64,000 nucleotides of DNA from Rhodoluna limnophila. Its GTDB lineage: Bacteria > Actinomycetota > Actinomycetes > Actinomycetales > Microbacteriaceae. The notes under the pieces are model-generated. The model ran no database searches. It was not told where the DNA came from and worked only from the letters and a program-made list of their open reading frames with translations. This document shows, one piece after another, positions 25,409 to 33,904 of this stretch. Each line of letters begins with the position of its first letter. Position 1 is the stretch's first letter. The position numbers and the translations under genes were made by a program. Location: NCBI GenBank assembly GCA_945883505.1, contig CAMCXL010000001.1:62001-126000 (forward strand). The letters are read 5' to 3'.

Positions 25409-25415
25409 CTTGATT

Positions 25416-26657
25416 ATGAACGCTTTGCGCATATTTGGGATGGTGTTAGCTGGCGGTGAAGGCAAGCGCCTGATGCCCCTGAGTGCCGATCGCGCCAAGC
25501 CTGCTGTTCCTTTTGGAGGCAGCTACCGATTGATTGATTTCGCATTGTCCAATCTTGTGAACTCAGGTCTGCGGCGCATCGTGGTTTTGACCCAGTACAA
25601 ATCACACAGCCTAGATCGCCACATCTCTCAGATGTGGCGAATGTCGCCGCTACTTGGCTCATACGTTGCATCCGTTCCAGCGCAGCAGAGATTGGGAAAG
25701 CGATGGTTTTCTGGTAGTGCCGATGCGATTTTGCAGAGTATGAATCTACTAAGTGATGAGACTCCAGACATCGTTGTTGTGGTTGGAGCAGACCACGTTT
25801 ATCGAATGGATTTCTCGCAAATGATGGAAGCTCACGTCAAATCTGGTAGAGGTGTGACGGTTGCGGCTATCAGGCAGCCAATTGAACTAGCAAAATCTTT
25901 TGGCGTCATCGAGACCAGCGAGGCCGACCCAACTGCGATCTCTGCTTTTCGGGAGAAACCCTCTGATCCAAAGCCGCTATCGGAATCCCCCGCTGAGGTT
26001 CTGGCTTCAATGGGTAACTACGTTTTCTCGGCTCAAGCTCTAATCGACGCCATCGAGCACGATGGCACGCTGGAAGATTCCAACCACGACATGGGTGGGG
26101 ACATAATCCCCTACTTTGTATCAAGGCAAGACGCTGGCGTGTATGACTTTACCTACAATGAAATCCCTGGTTCGACCGAAAGAGACAAGTCGTACTGGCG
26201 AGATGTTGGAAGCATTGACTCGTACTATGAAGCTCACATGGACCTGATCTCTGTAATGCCGGTGTTCAACCTGTACAACGACCAGTGGCCAATCTTTACT
26301 CAGCAGGTGAATCTGCCGCCGGCAAAATTCGTCCACGATGGCGAAGGAAATCAAGGTCGAACCACTGATTCCATAGTGTCGCTTGGGACAGTGGTATCCG
26401 GTGGAATTGTTGAACGAAGCGTTCTTTCTCCAAATGTCCGGGTGCACTCTAGGGCACTGATTACCGATTCGGTACTACTTGATGGCGTCCAGGTAGGACG
26501 CGACTGCACTATTCGTCGAGCAATTTTGGATAAGTCAGTCGTAGTTGCCGACGGAGCCTCAATCGGAGTCGACAGAACGCGAGATCTTGACCGCGGCTTT
26601 ACTATTTCTGACAGCGGAATCACTGTGGTTGGCAAGGGAGTATTGGTTACTCCTTGA
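25416..26657 (+). CDS. glgC: Glucose-1-phosphate adenylyltransferase
   Basis: Makes ADP-glucose from glucose-1-phosphate and ATP, the committed step of glycogen synthesis. The 413-residue product shows '[26 protein letters not shown]', '[11 protein letters not shown]', '[12 protein letters not shown]', 'AFREKPSDP' and a C-terminal left-handed beta helix. ATG 25416 is chosen over TTG 25410. Its stop overlaps the serB start (TTGA). Confidence 0.95.
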   Translation: MNALRIFGMVLAGGEGKRLMPLSADRAKPAVPFGGSYRLIDFALSNLVNSGLRRIVVLTQYKSHSLDRHISQMWRMSPLLGSYVASVPAQQRLGKRWFSGSADAILQSMNLLSDETPDIVVVVGADHVYRMDFSQMMEAHVKSGRGVTVAAIRQPIELAKSFGVIETSEADPTAISAFREKPSDPKPLSESPAEVLASMGNYVFSAQALIDAIEHDGTLEDSNHDMGGDIIPYFVSRQDAGVYDFTYNEIPGSTERDKSYWRDVGSIDSYYEAHMDLISVMPVFNLYNDQWPIFTQQVNLPPAKFVHDGEGNQGRTTDSIVSLGTVVSGGIVERSVLSPNVRVHSRALITDSVLLDGVQVGRDCTIRRAILDKSVVVADGASIGVDRTRDLDRGFTISDSGITVVGKGVLVTP

Positions 26658-27292
26658 GTGTTCTGGTAGTGCTGGACGTTGACTCAACGCTCATCCAGCA
26701 AGAGGTAATTGAGCTTTTGGCAGATCATGTTGGCATCATGCCGGAAGTTAAGAAGATCACTGATCTGGCTATGGCCGGTGAGCTTGATTTCAAGCAGTCG
26801 CTAGAGCAGCGAGTGGCCTTACTTGCGGGGCTCTCAACCGATGCTTTTCTCAAAGTGCGCCGGGAGATTCAATTCACTCCGGGCGCCAAAGAACTAGTTG
26901 CCGCAGTACACGCTCTTGGCGGAAAGGTCGGAGCTGTAAGTGGTGGCTTTAGCCATATCCTTGACGGGCTGGCGGAGGAAATTGGCCTTGACTACTGGCT
27001 CGCGAACGAGCTCGAAGTGACTAACGGAGTTCTCACCGGGTCGGTAGTTGGAGAGGTTGTTGATGCTGAGTCAAAGTCAGATGCCCTAAAGCAATGGGCC
27101 TTTGATTCAGGGATTTCGCTCTCGCAAACAATTGCAATCGGAGATGGGGCAAATGATATTCAGATGCTTCAGGCGGCAGGTCTGGCAATTGGCTTTAGAC
27201 CAAAACCGGTGCTACGAGAGTTTGCCGACTTTGTAATTGAGGAAAACTCATTACTGCCGGCAATTGAGAAGCTTTCTCTAAGCTCCAGTTGA
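26654..27292 (+). CDS. serB: Phosphoserine phosphatase
   Basis: Last step of serine synthesis, O-phosphoserine to serine. A 212-residue HAD enzyme without an ACT domain: motif I '[17 protein letters not shown]', motif II '[10 protein letters not shown]', Lys in 'ESKSDALK', and motif IV '[12 protein letters not shown]'. TTG start overlaps the glgC stop. The 3' end overlaps fabI by 15 bp on the other strand. Confidence 0.92.
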   Translation: MSVLVVLDVDSTLIQQEVIELLADHVGIMPEVKKITDLAMAGELDFKQSLEQRVALLAGLSTDAFLKVRREIQFTPGAKELVAAVHALGGKVGAVSGGFSHILDGLAEEIGLDYWLANELEVTNGVLTGSVVGEVVDAESKSDALKQWAFDSGISLSQTIAIGDGANDIQMLQAAGLAIGFRPKPVLREFADFVIEENSLLPAIEKLSLSSS

Positions 27293-28045
27293 GTGCATGC
27301 CGCCATCGACGTGGATCATTTCACCGGTGGTTGCAGGGAACCAATCAGAGAGCAGCGCAATGATTCCGCGCGCTGCAGTTTCGGTATTGGTAAGGTCCCA
27401 ACCAAGCGGTGCTCGATCGGTCCAAAGCTCCTCCATGGTTGCAAACCCGGGAATTCCCTTTGCAGCGGTGGTACGAAGTGGTCCGGCCGATATCAGATTC
27501 ACACGGATGCCGTCCTTGCCGAGGTAGCGAGCTAAGTATCTTGAGGTTGACTCGAAGGCTGCTTTCGCTACACCCATCCAGTCGTAAACCGGCCATGAGA
27601 CTGTCGCATCGAAGGTCAGGCCAACAATCGAAGATGGATTGTTGAGTACTGGCTTGGCTGCCACTGTAATTGATTTGAGTGAGTAAGCCGAGACTTCAAC
27701 CGCGGTTGAAACGTCCGACCAGGGAGTTTCCAGAAAGTTTCCACCAAGGGCAGTTTGTGGAGCAAAAGCAATTGCGTGGACAATCCCGTCGATGGAATCG
27801 AAGTGCTGCTTGATGCGACCAGAGAGTGCATCAAGATCATCCTGGCTCGTGGCATCAAGTTCAATAACCGGAGCCGTCTTTGGAAGCCGTTCGGAAATCT
27901 TGGTGGTGATTGGAAGCATGCGACCAAAAGAGGACAAGATTACCTCTGCGCCTTGCTCTTGAGCTAGCTTGGCAACCGAAAAGGCAATTGACGCTTCGGT
28001 AAGCACACCGGTAATCAGAATCTTCTTACCTTCTAGAATTCCCAT
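27278..28045 (-). CDS. fabI: Enoyl-[acyl-carrier-protein] reductase (NADH)
   Basis: Final reduction of fatty-acid elongation; InhA/FabI family, the isoniazid and triclosan target. 255 residues, with 'KILITGVLTEASIAFSVAKLAQEQG' at the cofactor site, the Y-x6-K active site in 'PVYDWMGVAKAAFES' and 'LISAGPLRTTAAKGIPGF'. Downstream of fabG on the same strand, the mabA-inhA order of mycobacteria. GAAGGA-type ribosome site. Confidence 0.94.
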   Translation of the reverse strand: MGILEGKKILITGVLTEASIAFSVAKLAQEQGAEVILSSFGRMLPITTKISERLPKTAPVIELDATSQDDLDALSGRIKQHFDSIDGIVHAIAFAPQTALGGNFLETPWSDVSTAVEVSAYSLKSITVAAKPVLNNPSSIVGLTFDATVSWPVYDWMGVAKAAFESTSRYLARYLGKDGIRVNLISAGPLRTTAAKGIPGFATMEELWTDRAPLGWDLTNTETAARGIIALLSDWFPATTGEMIHVDGGMHSTGA

Positions 28046-28102
28046 TTGGTTTCGCTTCCTTCTGTTTGTTTGGCTTGCTTAGATGATGGCCTACTTGCCA
28101 AT

Positions 28103-28813
28103 CTAGTGACCCATTCCTAGGCCACCATCAACTGGAATAACTGCCCCGGTTATGTATCCGGCGTCGTCGCTGGCGAGCCAACTCACAACCTTCGCAACCT
28201 CTGCTGGGGTGGCGAACCGGCCCGCAGGGATGCGGGACAGATAATCCTTCTGTGCTTCGGCCGATAGCTCTGCCGTCATGTCGGTGTCAATGAATCCCGG
28301 TGCCACTACGTTTGCAGTTATACCCCTACCACCGAGCTCGCGACTTAGTGATCTCGCCATACCAATAAGCGCTGACTTGGAGGCGGAATAGTTAATCTGG
28401 CCAGGTGAACCCAAAAGTCCAACCACCGATCCGATAAGTAAAACTCTGCCCCAGCGCTGCTTAATCATGGACTTGGTGGCGCGTTTTACGACTCGGAAGA
28501 CGCCGTTTAGATTCGTGTCGATGACCGACTCGAAGTCCTCATCACTCATTCGAAGAATAAGCGTATCCCTGGTGATTCCTGCGTTAGCGACCAGAATTTC
28601 AATTGGACCTAGAGATCTCTCGACCTCTGCAATGGCCGCATCCAACGAACCCGCGTCAAGAACGTCAGCCTTCACGGATAGAGACCCCTCAGGTCCTGTT
28701 CCAGAGCGAACAGTCACGGCCACTTTGTGCCCAGCGCTGATGAAATCTTGGGCTATGGCGTAGCCAATCCCCCTGTTTCCACCGGTGATAAGGACAACTC
28801 GTGGCTGGTTCAT
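28103..28813 (-). CDS. fabG: 3-oxoacyl-[acyl-carrier-protein] reductase
   Basis: NADPH-dependent reduction of 3-ketoacyl-ACP. A 236-residue short-chain dehydrogenase: 'LITGGNRGIGYAIAQDF', 'LVANAGITRDTLILRM', catalytic S-Y-K in 'IGSVVGLLGSPGQINYSASKSAL' and 'VAPGFIDTDMTAEL'. AAGG lies 6 nt before the ATG. First gene of a two-gene operon with fabI. Confidence 0.94.
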   Translation of the reverse strand: MNQPRVVLITGGNRGIGYAIAQDFISAGHKVAVTVRSGTGPEGSLSVKADVLDAGSLDAAIAEVERSLGPIEILVANAGITRDTLILRMSDEDFESVIDTNLNGVFRVVKRATKSMIKQRWGRVLLIGSVVGLLGSPGQINYSASKSALIGMARSLSRELGGRGITANVVAPGFIDTDMTAELSAEAQKDYLSRIPAGRFATPAEVAKVVSWLASDDAGYITGAVIPVDGGLGMGH

Positions 28814-28869
28814 CTATTGCCTTGACCTTTCGGGAATAGGGTGCGCTTAGTCTGGTTTGAACTTATTGA

Positions 28870-28879
28870 AGTCTAGTCT
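28870..28879. promoter_or_regulatory. Overlapping divergent -10 elements of fabG and the DUF3099 gene
   Basis: TAGACT on the minus strand (28870-28875) toward fabG and TAGTCT on the plus strand (28874-28879) toward 28910, sharing two bases. The two promoters would compete for polymerase. Confidence 0.35.
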
Positions 28880-28909
28880 TAGCCTTGAATCAAGCCAGCG
28901 AACTAGAAA

Positions 28910-29206
28910 GTGACCTTGGATAAAGCCCAAAGCATCACCTCCGTAGGAAAATCGCCCGAACTAGAGCGAAAGTCACGAATGGTGAAGTACCTGATTGCAA
29001 TGACGATCCGTGTCATCTGCATTGTGGCGGCCATTTTTGTCGAGGGCTGGCTAATGTGGCTTTGCTTTGCTGGAGCTATCTTTCTTCCCTACTTTGCCGT
29101 GGTCATTGCCAACGCTCAAGTCTCTCGTGGCGAGAGCCTTGACAAGGTGACCGTTGTTGCCAAGCCAATTTCAGTGGATCTTGGCGCCAACTTCCAGAAG
29201 CCTTAG
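28910..29206 (+). CDS. DUF3099-type small membrane protein
   Basis: A 98-residue protein with two membrane helices ('LIAMTIRVICIVAAIFVEGW' and 'WLCFAGAIFLPYFAVVIANA') and a charged 'SPELERKSRMVKY' N-terminal part, matching DUF3099 of Actinobacteria. Function unknown. GTG start. Leads a three-gene run with the small zinc-type protein and SURF1. Confidence 0.75.
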   Translation: MTLDKAQSITSVGKSPELERKSRMVKYLIAMTIRVICIVAAIFVEGWLMWLCFAGAIFLPYFAVVIANAQVSRGESLDKVTVVAKPISVDLGANFQKP

Positions 29207-29209
29207 ATT

Positions 29210-29413
29210 GTGCTCGGCGTAAACTCAACTTCGGTGAAGTGTTCGCGCGCAGGCTGCAGTGCAACTGCCACTAAAGAACTAGTGTGGGCCAACCCAAAAA
29301 TCCACAAAGCAAGCCGGACCAAGACCTGGCTTTCTTGCGAAGAGCACTCTGAGTTTCTCAAGAGTTACCTGACCGAGCGCAACTTCTTACTTGAGGTAAG
29401 GCCACACTCTTGA
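29210..29413 (+). CDS. Small cysteine-containing conserved protein, unknown
   Basis: A 67-residue protein with 'KCSRAGCSATATKELVWANP' and 'WLSCEEHSEFLKSYL', suggesting a Cys4/Cys3-His zinc site. Actinobacterial relatives exist but their function is unknown to me. GTG start 3 bp after the DUF3099 gene; its TGA overlaps the SURF1 TTG start. Confidence 0.7.
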   Translation: MLGVNSTSVKCSRAGCSATATKELVWANPKIHKASRTKTWLSCEEHSEFLKSYLTERNFLLEVRPHS

Positions 29414-30228
29414 AACTGCTTGCAACCTCCTGGCTCAGATGGACAGCCTGGTTTGTTTTGGCTGTGATGTTTGCGGCTGCTTGCGTTGTGCTTGCAAACT
29501 GGCAACTTGACCGCAGGGATCAAGCAGTTTCAAAAATTGAGCGGATGATAAAAAACTATGACAAGCCGGCAATTGACCTTGCGCAGCTCGAGAGCCTTAC
29601 TGTCGAGGAAGTGACTCCCTTTGAATGGACTCCGGTACAAATCACGGGCTCATACCTAGTAGATCAAGAGTTGTTGATCAGAAACCGTCCTATCGCGGGA
29701 GCGCCAGGATTCTTGCAGATTGTTCCTTTCAAAGTTACAACCGGTGAGGTTGTCCTTATTGAACGCGGTTGGATACCGGCTGATTCAGACCTTGCGCCTG
29801 CATCGATAATGACACCGGGAGTGAACGAGAAGACGGTGACGGCAAGAGTGCGGCTCGGGGAACAAACCCCAAACCGGGATTCACCAGAAGGATTTGCAAC
29901 CAGCCTTCACCTAGCAAGCCTTGACGAGTTAGTGCCCAGCGATTTAGAGCAAAGTTTCTATCTAAGACTAATTTCTGAAAGTCCAGGCGAGACATCCCTA
30001 CCGCAGCCACTAGGAAAGCCCTTACTAGATGAGGGAAACCACTTAAGCTACGCAGTTCAGTGGATATTGTTTGCCCTCATGGGCTTTTTCGCATTGTTCT
30101 GGGCAATTCGGCAAGAGCGCGAGTATCGTCGGATGGAAAAAGACCCAAATTACGTTCCGAGATCAGCCAGAACAAGGAAACTCAACGATGGAGATATTGA
30201 GGACAAACTTCTCGATTCCAGGAACTAA
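29410..30228 (+). CDS. SURF1-family cytochrome oxidase assembly protein
   Basis: Helps assemble cytochrome c oxidase, probably at heme a insertion. 272 residues with an N-terminal helix (residues about 10-30), 'ANWQLDRRDQ', 'GSYLVDQELLIRNRPIAGAPGFLQIVPF', 'LIERGWIPAD' and a second helix near 220 in 'HLSYAVQWILFALMGFFALFW'. TTG start coupled to the upstream gene; shares a CTAA double stop with the ABC-F gene. Confidence 0.9.
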   Translation: MKLLATSWLRWTAWFVLAVMFAAACVVLANWQLDRRDQAVSKIERMIKNYDKPAIDLAQLESLTVEEVTPFEWTPVQITGSYLVDQELLIRNRPIAGAPGFLQIVPFKVTTGEVVLIERGWIPADSDLAPASIMTPGVNEKTVTARVRLGEQTPNRDSPEGFATSLHLASLDELVPSDLEQSFYLRLISESPGETSLPQPLGKPLLDEGNHLSYAVQWILFALMGFFALFWAIRQEREYRRMEKDPNYVPRSARTRKLNDGDIEDKLLDSRN

Positions 30229-31823
30229 CTCAGGGCTATGAGGTCGGCATACTCGTCCGACCAGTGATCTTCTGTTCCATCTGGAAGAATCAGCACCCGC
30301 TCTGGATTCAGTGCCAGCACTGCTCCCTCATCGTGCGATACCAGCACAACAGCCCCGGTGAAGCTAGCCAGAGCATTCAAGATCTCGGTTCTAGAGGCCG
30401 GATCGAGGTTGTTGGTGGGCTCATCCAGCAATAGAACATTTGCGGAAGAAACAACCAGGGCGGCAAGTGCGAGTCGAGTCTTTTCGCCGCCACTTAGAAC
30501 AGCGGCTTTTTTGTTTACATCATCGCCAGTAAACAAAAAGGAGCCAAGTACCTTTCTCGTATCGACATCGCCCAAATGCGGAGCAGCTCGCTGCATGTTC
30601 TCCAGAACACTGCGGTTAACATCCAGAGTCTCGTGCTCCTGCGCGTAGTAGCCAATTTTGAGCCCATGACCTGGCTCGATTTGGCCAGTGTCCGGCTTAT
30701 CAATTCCTGCCAGGATGCGAAGCAAAGTAGTCTTACCCGCACCGTTCAAACCGATGATGACAACTTTGGAACCTTTATCAATTGCTAGATCCACAGCCGC
30801 AAAAATTTCAAGAGATCCGTAGCTTTTGCTAAGACCCGAAGCCATAAGCGGAGTCTTACCGCAAGGAGCAGGATCAGGGAAACGGATCTTGGCAACCCGA
30901 TCGGTTTGACCGATGTCTTCAAGGTTATCCAGCAGCCGCTGAGCTCTGCGAGCCATTTGCTGGGCAGCAACTGCCTTGGTTGCCTTGGCGCCGAACTTGG
31001 CAGCCTGAAGGCTAAGGGACGCTGCCTTCTTCTCAGCGTTCGCGCGCTCTCGTTTTCGTCGCTCTTCGTCGGCTTCTCTCTGTTTCTGATATGCCTTCCA
31101 GCCCATGTTGTAGATATCGATCATCTGGCGATTGGCATCAAGATAGAAAACCCGATTCACAGTTGTCTCGACCAAGTCGATGTCGTGACTGATGACAATC
31201 AATCCGCCTTGGTAGCTCTTTAGGAAATCCCTTAGCCATACCACCGAGTCGGCATCTAAGTGGTTGGTCGGTTCATCAAGCAACATGGTTTGCGCGCTCG
31301 AGAATAGAATTCTGGCCAACTCAATTCTTCTGCGCTGTCCACCCGATAGGGTCTTCAGTGGCTGACTAAGAATTCTCTCCTCGATACCGAGGTTGCTAGC
31401 AATAGCGGCACCCTGAGCCTCGGCCGCATACCCACCGGCCACTTGAAAACGCTCCTCGATCTTCGAGTACTTTGCCATGGCGGCTTCTGTTGCAGTACCC
31501 TTTGCGGTGGCCATCGCATCTGTGGCGGCAGATAATTGCGCAAGCAGGTCTCCCAGCCCCCGAGCATTCAGTATTCGATCACGGGCTAGTTCCTCTGGGT
31601 CACCAGACCTGGGGTCCTGCGGAAGGTAGCCAATCTCTCCTGATCTCTCTACCTTTCCATTGGAAGGTTGTCCATCGCCGGCCAGAATCTTTGTAAGAGT
31701 AGTCTTACCGGCTCCGTTTCTGCCAACTAGACCGATCTTGTCTCCGGGTGCAACCCTGAAGTTGACCTCGCTCATCAAGGTTCGAGCTCCAATGGTTATC
31801 TCGAGGTCCCGAACGCTAAGCAA
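30225..31823 (-). CDS. ABC-F family ATPase
   Basis: A 532-residue protein with two ABC domains and no membrane part: Walker A 'GRNGAGKTTL' and 'GLNGAGKTTL', signatures 'LSGGQRRRIELA' and 'LSGGEKTRLALA', and 'DEPTNHLD'/'DEPTNNLD'. The linker between domains is long and charged. ABC-F proteins act at the ribosomal E site in translation or antibiotic protection; the exact subtype (EttA-like, Uup-like) is not clear. TTG start with AAGGA upstream. Confidence 0.88.
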   Translation of the reverse strand: MLSVRDLEITIGARTLMSEVNFRVAPGDKIGLVGRNGAGKTTLTKILAGDGQPSNGKVERSGEIGYLPQDPRSGDPEELARDRILNARGLGDLLAQLSAATDAMATAKGTATEAAMAKYSKIEERFQVAGGYAAEAQGAAIASNLGIEERILSQPLKTLSGGQRRRIELARILFSSAQTMLLDEPTNHLDADSVVWLRDFLKSYQGGLIVISHDIDLVETTVNRVFYLDANRQMIDIYNMGWKAYQKQREADEERRKRERANAEKKAASLSLQAAKFGAKATKAVAAQQMARRAQRLLDNLEDIGQTDRVAKIRFPDPAPCGKTPLMASGLSKSYGSLEIFAAVDLAIDKGSKVVIIGLNGAGKTTLLRILAGIDKPDTGQIEPGHGLKIGYYAQEHETLDVNRSVLENMQRAAPHLGDVDTRKVLGSFLFTGDDVNKKAAVLSGGEKTRLALAALVVSSANVLLLDEPTNNLDPASRTEILNALASFTGAVVLVSHDEGAVLALNPERVLILPDGTEDHWSDEYADLIALS

Positions 31824-31861
31824 TGGTCTTGGTCCTTTGATGGATGTGTTGGCAAAAGCTT

Positions 31862-31867
31862 TAGTCT
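31862..31867 (+). promoter_or_regulatory. Putative -10 of bioY
   Basis: TAGTCT with a leader near 40 nt; overlapping TACAAT (31867-31872) is an alternative. TTGATG lies 19 bp upstream. Confidence 0.35.
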
Positions 31868-31914
31868 ACAATCGTCAATAGCGACAGGCGCAGTCTAAGA
31901 AGAAGGTAGATCTA

Positions 31915-32502
31915 ATGTCAGTACAGCTATCGGCCCGCACCAACCTAATCGACCGTGTAATCCCGCGGAGTATAGGTGCGGATGTCGCTCTAATCCTTGG
32001 TGGAGCGGTATTAACAGCAGTCGCTGCTCAGATCGCGATTCCGATGTGGCCAGTGCCAATCACGGGTCAAACCTTCGCCGTGCTTCTAGTTGGAGCGGTA
32101 CTCGGTGCTTCACGCGCAGCACTTTCGATGATCGCGTACTTCTCGATGGGAGCTATCGGGCTTCCCGTGTTCACCGGAGCAGTTGCAGGTGTGACCTTCG
32201 GAACAACTTTTGGCTATCAGGTAGGTTTCATCGCAGCTGCGGCAGTTGTTGGCTGGTTGGCTCAGCTGAACTGGCAGAAGAAGGTTTCTGGAGTGTTGGC
32301 AAGCTTTTTGATTGGTAACGCTGTTATCTATTTATTCGGCTTACCCTGGCTTGCCTTTGCGCTATCCAATTTGGGTATGGCGGCAAACGCTACAGCAGTA
32401 CTAGCTGCTGGATTGATCCCGTTTCTAGTTGGAGACGCGATCAAGATGGCGCTAGCAGCAGCTGCGCTGCCGCTGGCTTGGAAGTACCTAGGCTCTAAAT
32501 AG
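31915..32502 (+). CDS. bioY: Biotin transporter BioY
   Basis: The substrate-binding membrane subunit of ECF biotin uptake. 195 residues, about six helices, with 'IPMWPVPITGQTFAVLLVGAVLG' and 'GAIGLPVFTGAVAGVTFGTTFGYQVGF', typical of BioY. No bioM/bioN is nearby, so it may work alone or with shared ECF modules elsewhere. GAAGG ribosome site. Its end overlaps sufT by 8 bp. Confidence 0.93.
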   Translation: MSVQLSARTNLIDRVIPRSIGADVALILGGAVLTAVAAQIAIPMWPVPITGQTFAVLLVGAVLGASRAALSMIAYFSMGAIGLPVFTGAVAGVTFGTTFGYQVGFIAAAAVVGWLAQLNWQKKVSGVLASFLIGNAVIYLFGLPWLAFALSNLGMAANATAVLAAGLIPFLVGDAIKMALAAAALPLAWKYLGSK

Positions 32503-32824
32503 AAAAGCCGATGGCGCGCATTTGTTCGCGGCCATCTTCAGTGATTCGCTCTGGACCCCAGGGCGGCATCCAAACCCAGTTGATTCGAAACGCGTCAACC
32601 ACTCCATCAAGCGCCTCTGCGGTTTGCTCCTCTAATACATCCGTTAGTGGACATCCTGCAGAAGTTAGGGTCATGTTGATCAGCAACGACTCGTCTTCAT
32701 CGGCTTTCTCGAGTCCGTAGATTAAACCCAGATCCACAATGTTGACCCCTATCTCAGGGTCGATTACTTCTTTCAAAGCCTCTTCGACTTTGTCGTAAAG
32801 TACCGGTTCGAGTTCTCTTGGCAT
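32495..32824 (-). CDS. sufT: SufT/PaaD-like Fe-S assembly factor (MIP18 family)
   Basis: A 109-residue DUF59 protein: 'EVIDPEIGVNIVDLGLIY', conserved Cys in 'LTSAGCPLTDVL' and 'VWMPPWGPERITEDGR'. The family assists Fe-S maturation. A longer frame from 32911 would overlap sufC; ATG 32824 is 1 bp after the sufC stop. Last gene of the suf operon. Confidence 0.9.
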   Translation of the reverse strand: MPRELEPVLYDKVEEALKEVIDPEIGVNIVDLGLIYGLEKADEDESLLINMTLTSAGCPLTDVLEEQTAEALDGVVDAFRINWVWMPPWGPERITEDGREQMRAIGFSI

Positions 32825-32825
32825 G

Positions 32826-33578
32826 TTATGCGTTAACGTATCGGTCGTAGCCCTCAGACTCAAGTCTGTCCGCAAGCTCAGGCCCACCTTGCTCGGCAAT
32901 CTTTCCAGCAACGAATACGTGGACGAAATCTGGCTTGATGTAATTAAGAATTCGGGTGTAGTGGGTAATCAGTAATAGCCCCATTTGGTTCTCAGACTTG
33001 ATACGGTTTACGCCTTCAGCTACCACACGTAGAGCATCCACATCCAAACCGGAATCGGTCTCGTCAAGGACGGCCATCTTGGGCTTTAGTAGCTCCATCT
33101 GAAGAATCTCGTGGCGCTTTTTCTCTCCTCCAGAGAAACCTTCATTCACATTTCTCTCAGTAAAAGCCGGGTCCATTTTTAGGCTCTCCATTGCTTGGCG
33201 AACATCGGCAACCCAGCCGCGAAGAGCTGGCGCCTTGCCATCAACTGCGGTTTTGGCGGTTCGAAGAAAGTTCGAAACACTTACTCCTGGGATTTCCACC
33301 GGATACTGCATGGCCAAGAAAAGTCCAGCTCTAGCTCTCTCGTCTACTGACATCTCGAGGACGTTCTCACCGTCAAGGAGAATTTCACCCTGGGTGACTT
33401 CGTACTTGGGGTGACCGGCTATGGAATAGGCCAGTGTCGACTTACCGGAACCGTTTGGTCCCATCACAGCGTGAGTCTCTCCGCTTTTGATGACTAGGTC
33501 AACTCCGCGAAGAATCTCAATCTTTCCCTGGTCGGTTTCTACCGATACGTGTAGGTTCTTGATTTCTAGTGTTGCCAT
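32826..33578 (-). CDS. sufC: Fe-S assembly ATPase SufC
   Basis: ATPase of the SufBCD scaffold. 250 residues: Walker A 'GPNGSGKSTLAYSI', 'GFSGGEKKRHEILQM', Walker B 'MAVLDETDSGLDVDAL' and 'LLITHYTRIL'. These are the SufC-specific variants of the ABC motifs. Confidence 0.95.
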   Translation of the reverse strand: MATLEIKNLHVSVETDQGKIEILRGVDLVIKSGETHAVMGPNGSGKSTLAYSIAGHPKYEVTQGEILLDGENVLEMSVDERARAGLFLAMQYPVEIPGVSVSNFLRTAKTAVDGKAPALRGWVADVRQAMESLKMDPAFTERNVNEGFSGGEKKRHEILQMELLKPKMAVLDETDSGLDVDALRVVAEGVNRIKSENQMGLLLITHYTRILNYIKPDFVHVFVAGKIAEQGGPELADRLESEGYDRYVNA

Positions 33579-33583
33579 TTTGA

Positions 33584-33904
33584 TTACTCCGTGTCCTTGT
33601 CATACTCGATAAATACTTCGCCATTTTCAATAAGCACTTCATATACAGCAACTGGTTCGTAGGCCGGCAGGCTAAGCGGTGCACCGGTGTCTAGTGAAAA
33701 TTTTGCCCCGTGAGCCCAGCACTCAATTGTTTCGTCGTCAACAAATCCTTCACTCAGGGAGATCTCACCGTGCGAGCATTTATCGGCTAGGGCCTTGAAC
33801 TTACCTGACTTAGTGTGAACCAACGCAATCGCGTCATCACCAATTTTTATCCGAAGAGCCTTACCAGGTGCAATGTCCTCAACTTTGCAAATCTTCAGCG
33901 CCAT
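33584..33904 (-). CDS. Rieske-type [2Fe-2S] ferredoxin in suf operon
   Basis: A 106-residue protein with ligands in 'ADKCSHGEISL' and 'IECWAHGAKF', i.e. CxH then CxxH, as in soluble Rieske proteins. Likely a small electron carrier for cluster assembly. Its ATG overlaps the sufD stop by one base. Confidence 0.88.
   Translation of the reverse strand: MALKICKVEDIAPGKALRIKIGDDAIALVHTKSGKFKALADKCSHGEISLSEGFVDDETIECWAHGAKFSLDTGAPLSLPAYEPVAVYEVLIENGEVFIEYDKDTE

Noticed and set aside
31862-31890. Possible biotin-repressor operator upstream of bioY
   Set aside because: Only short imperfect GTC repeats; no match to a site I can name.
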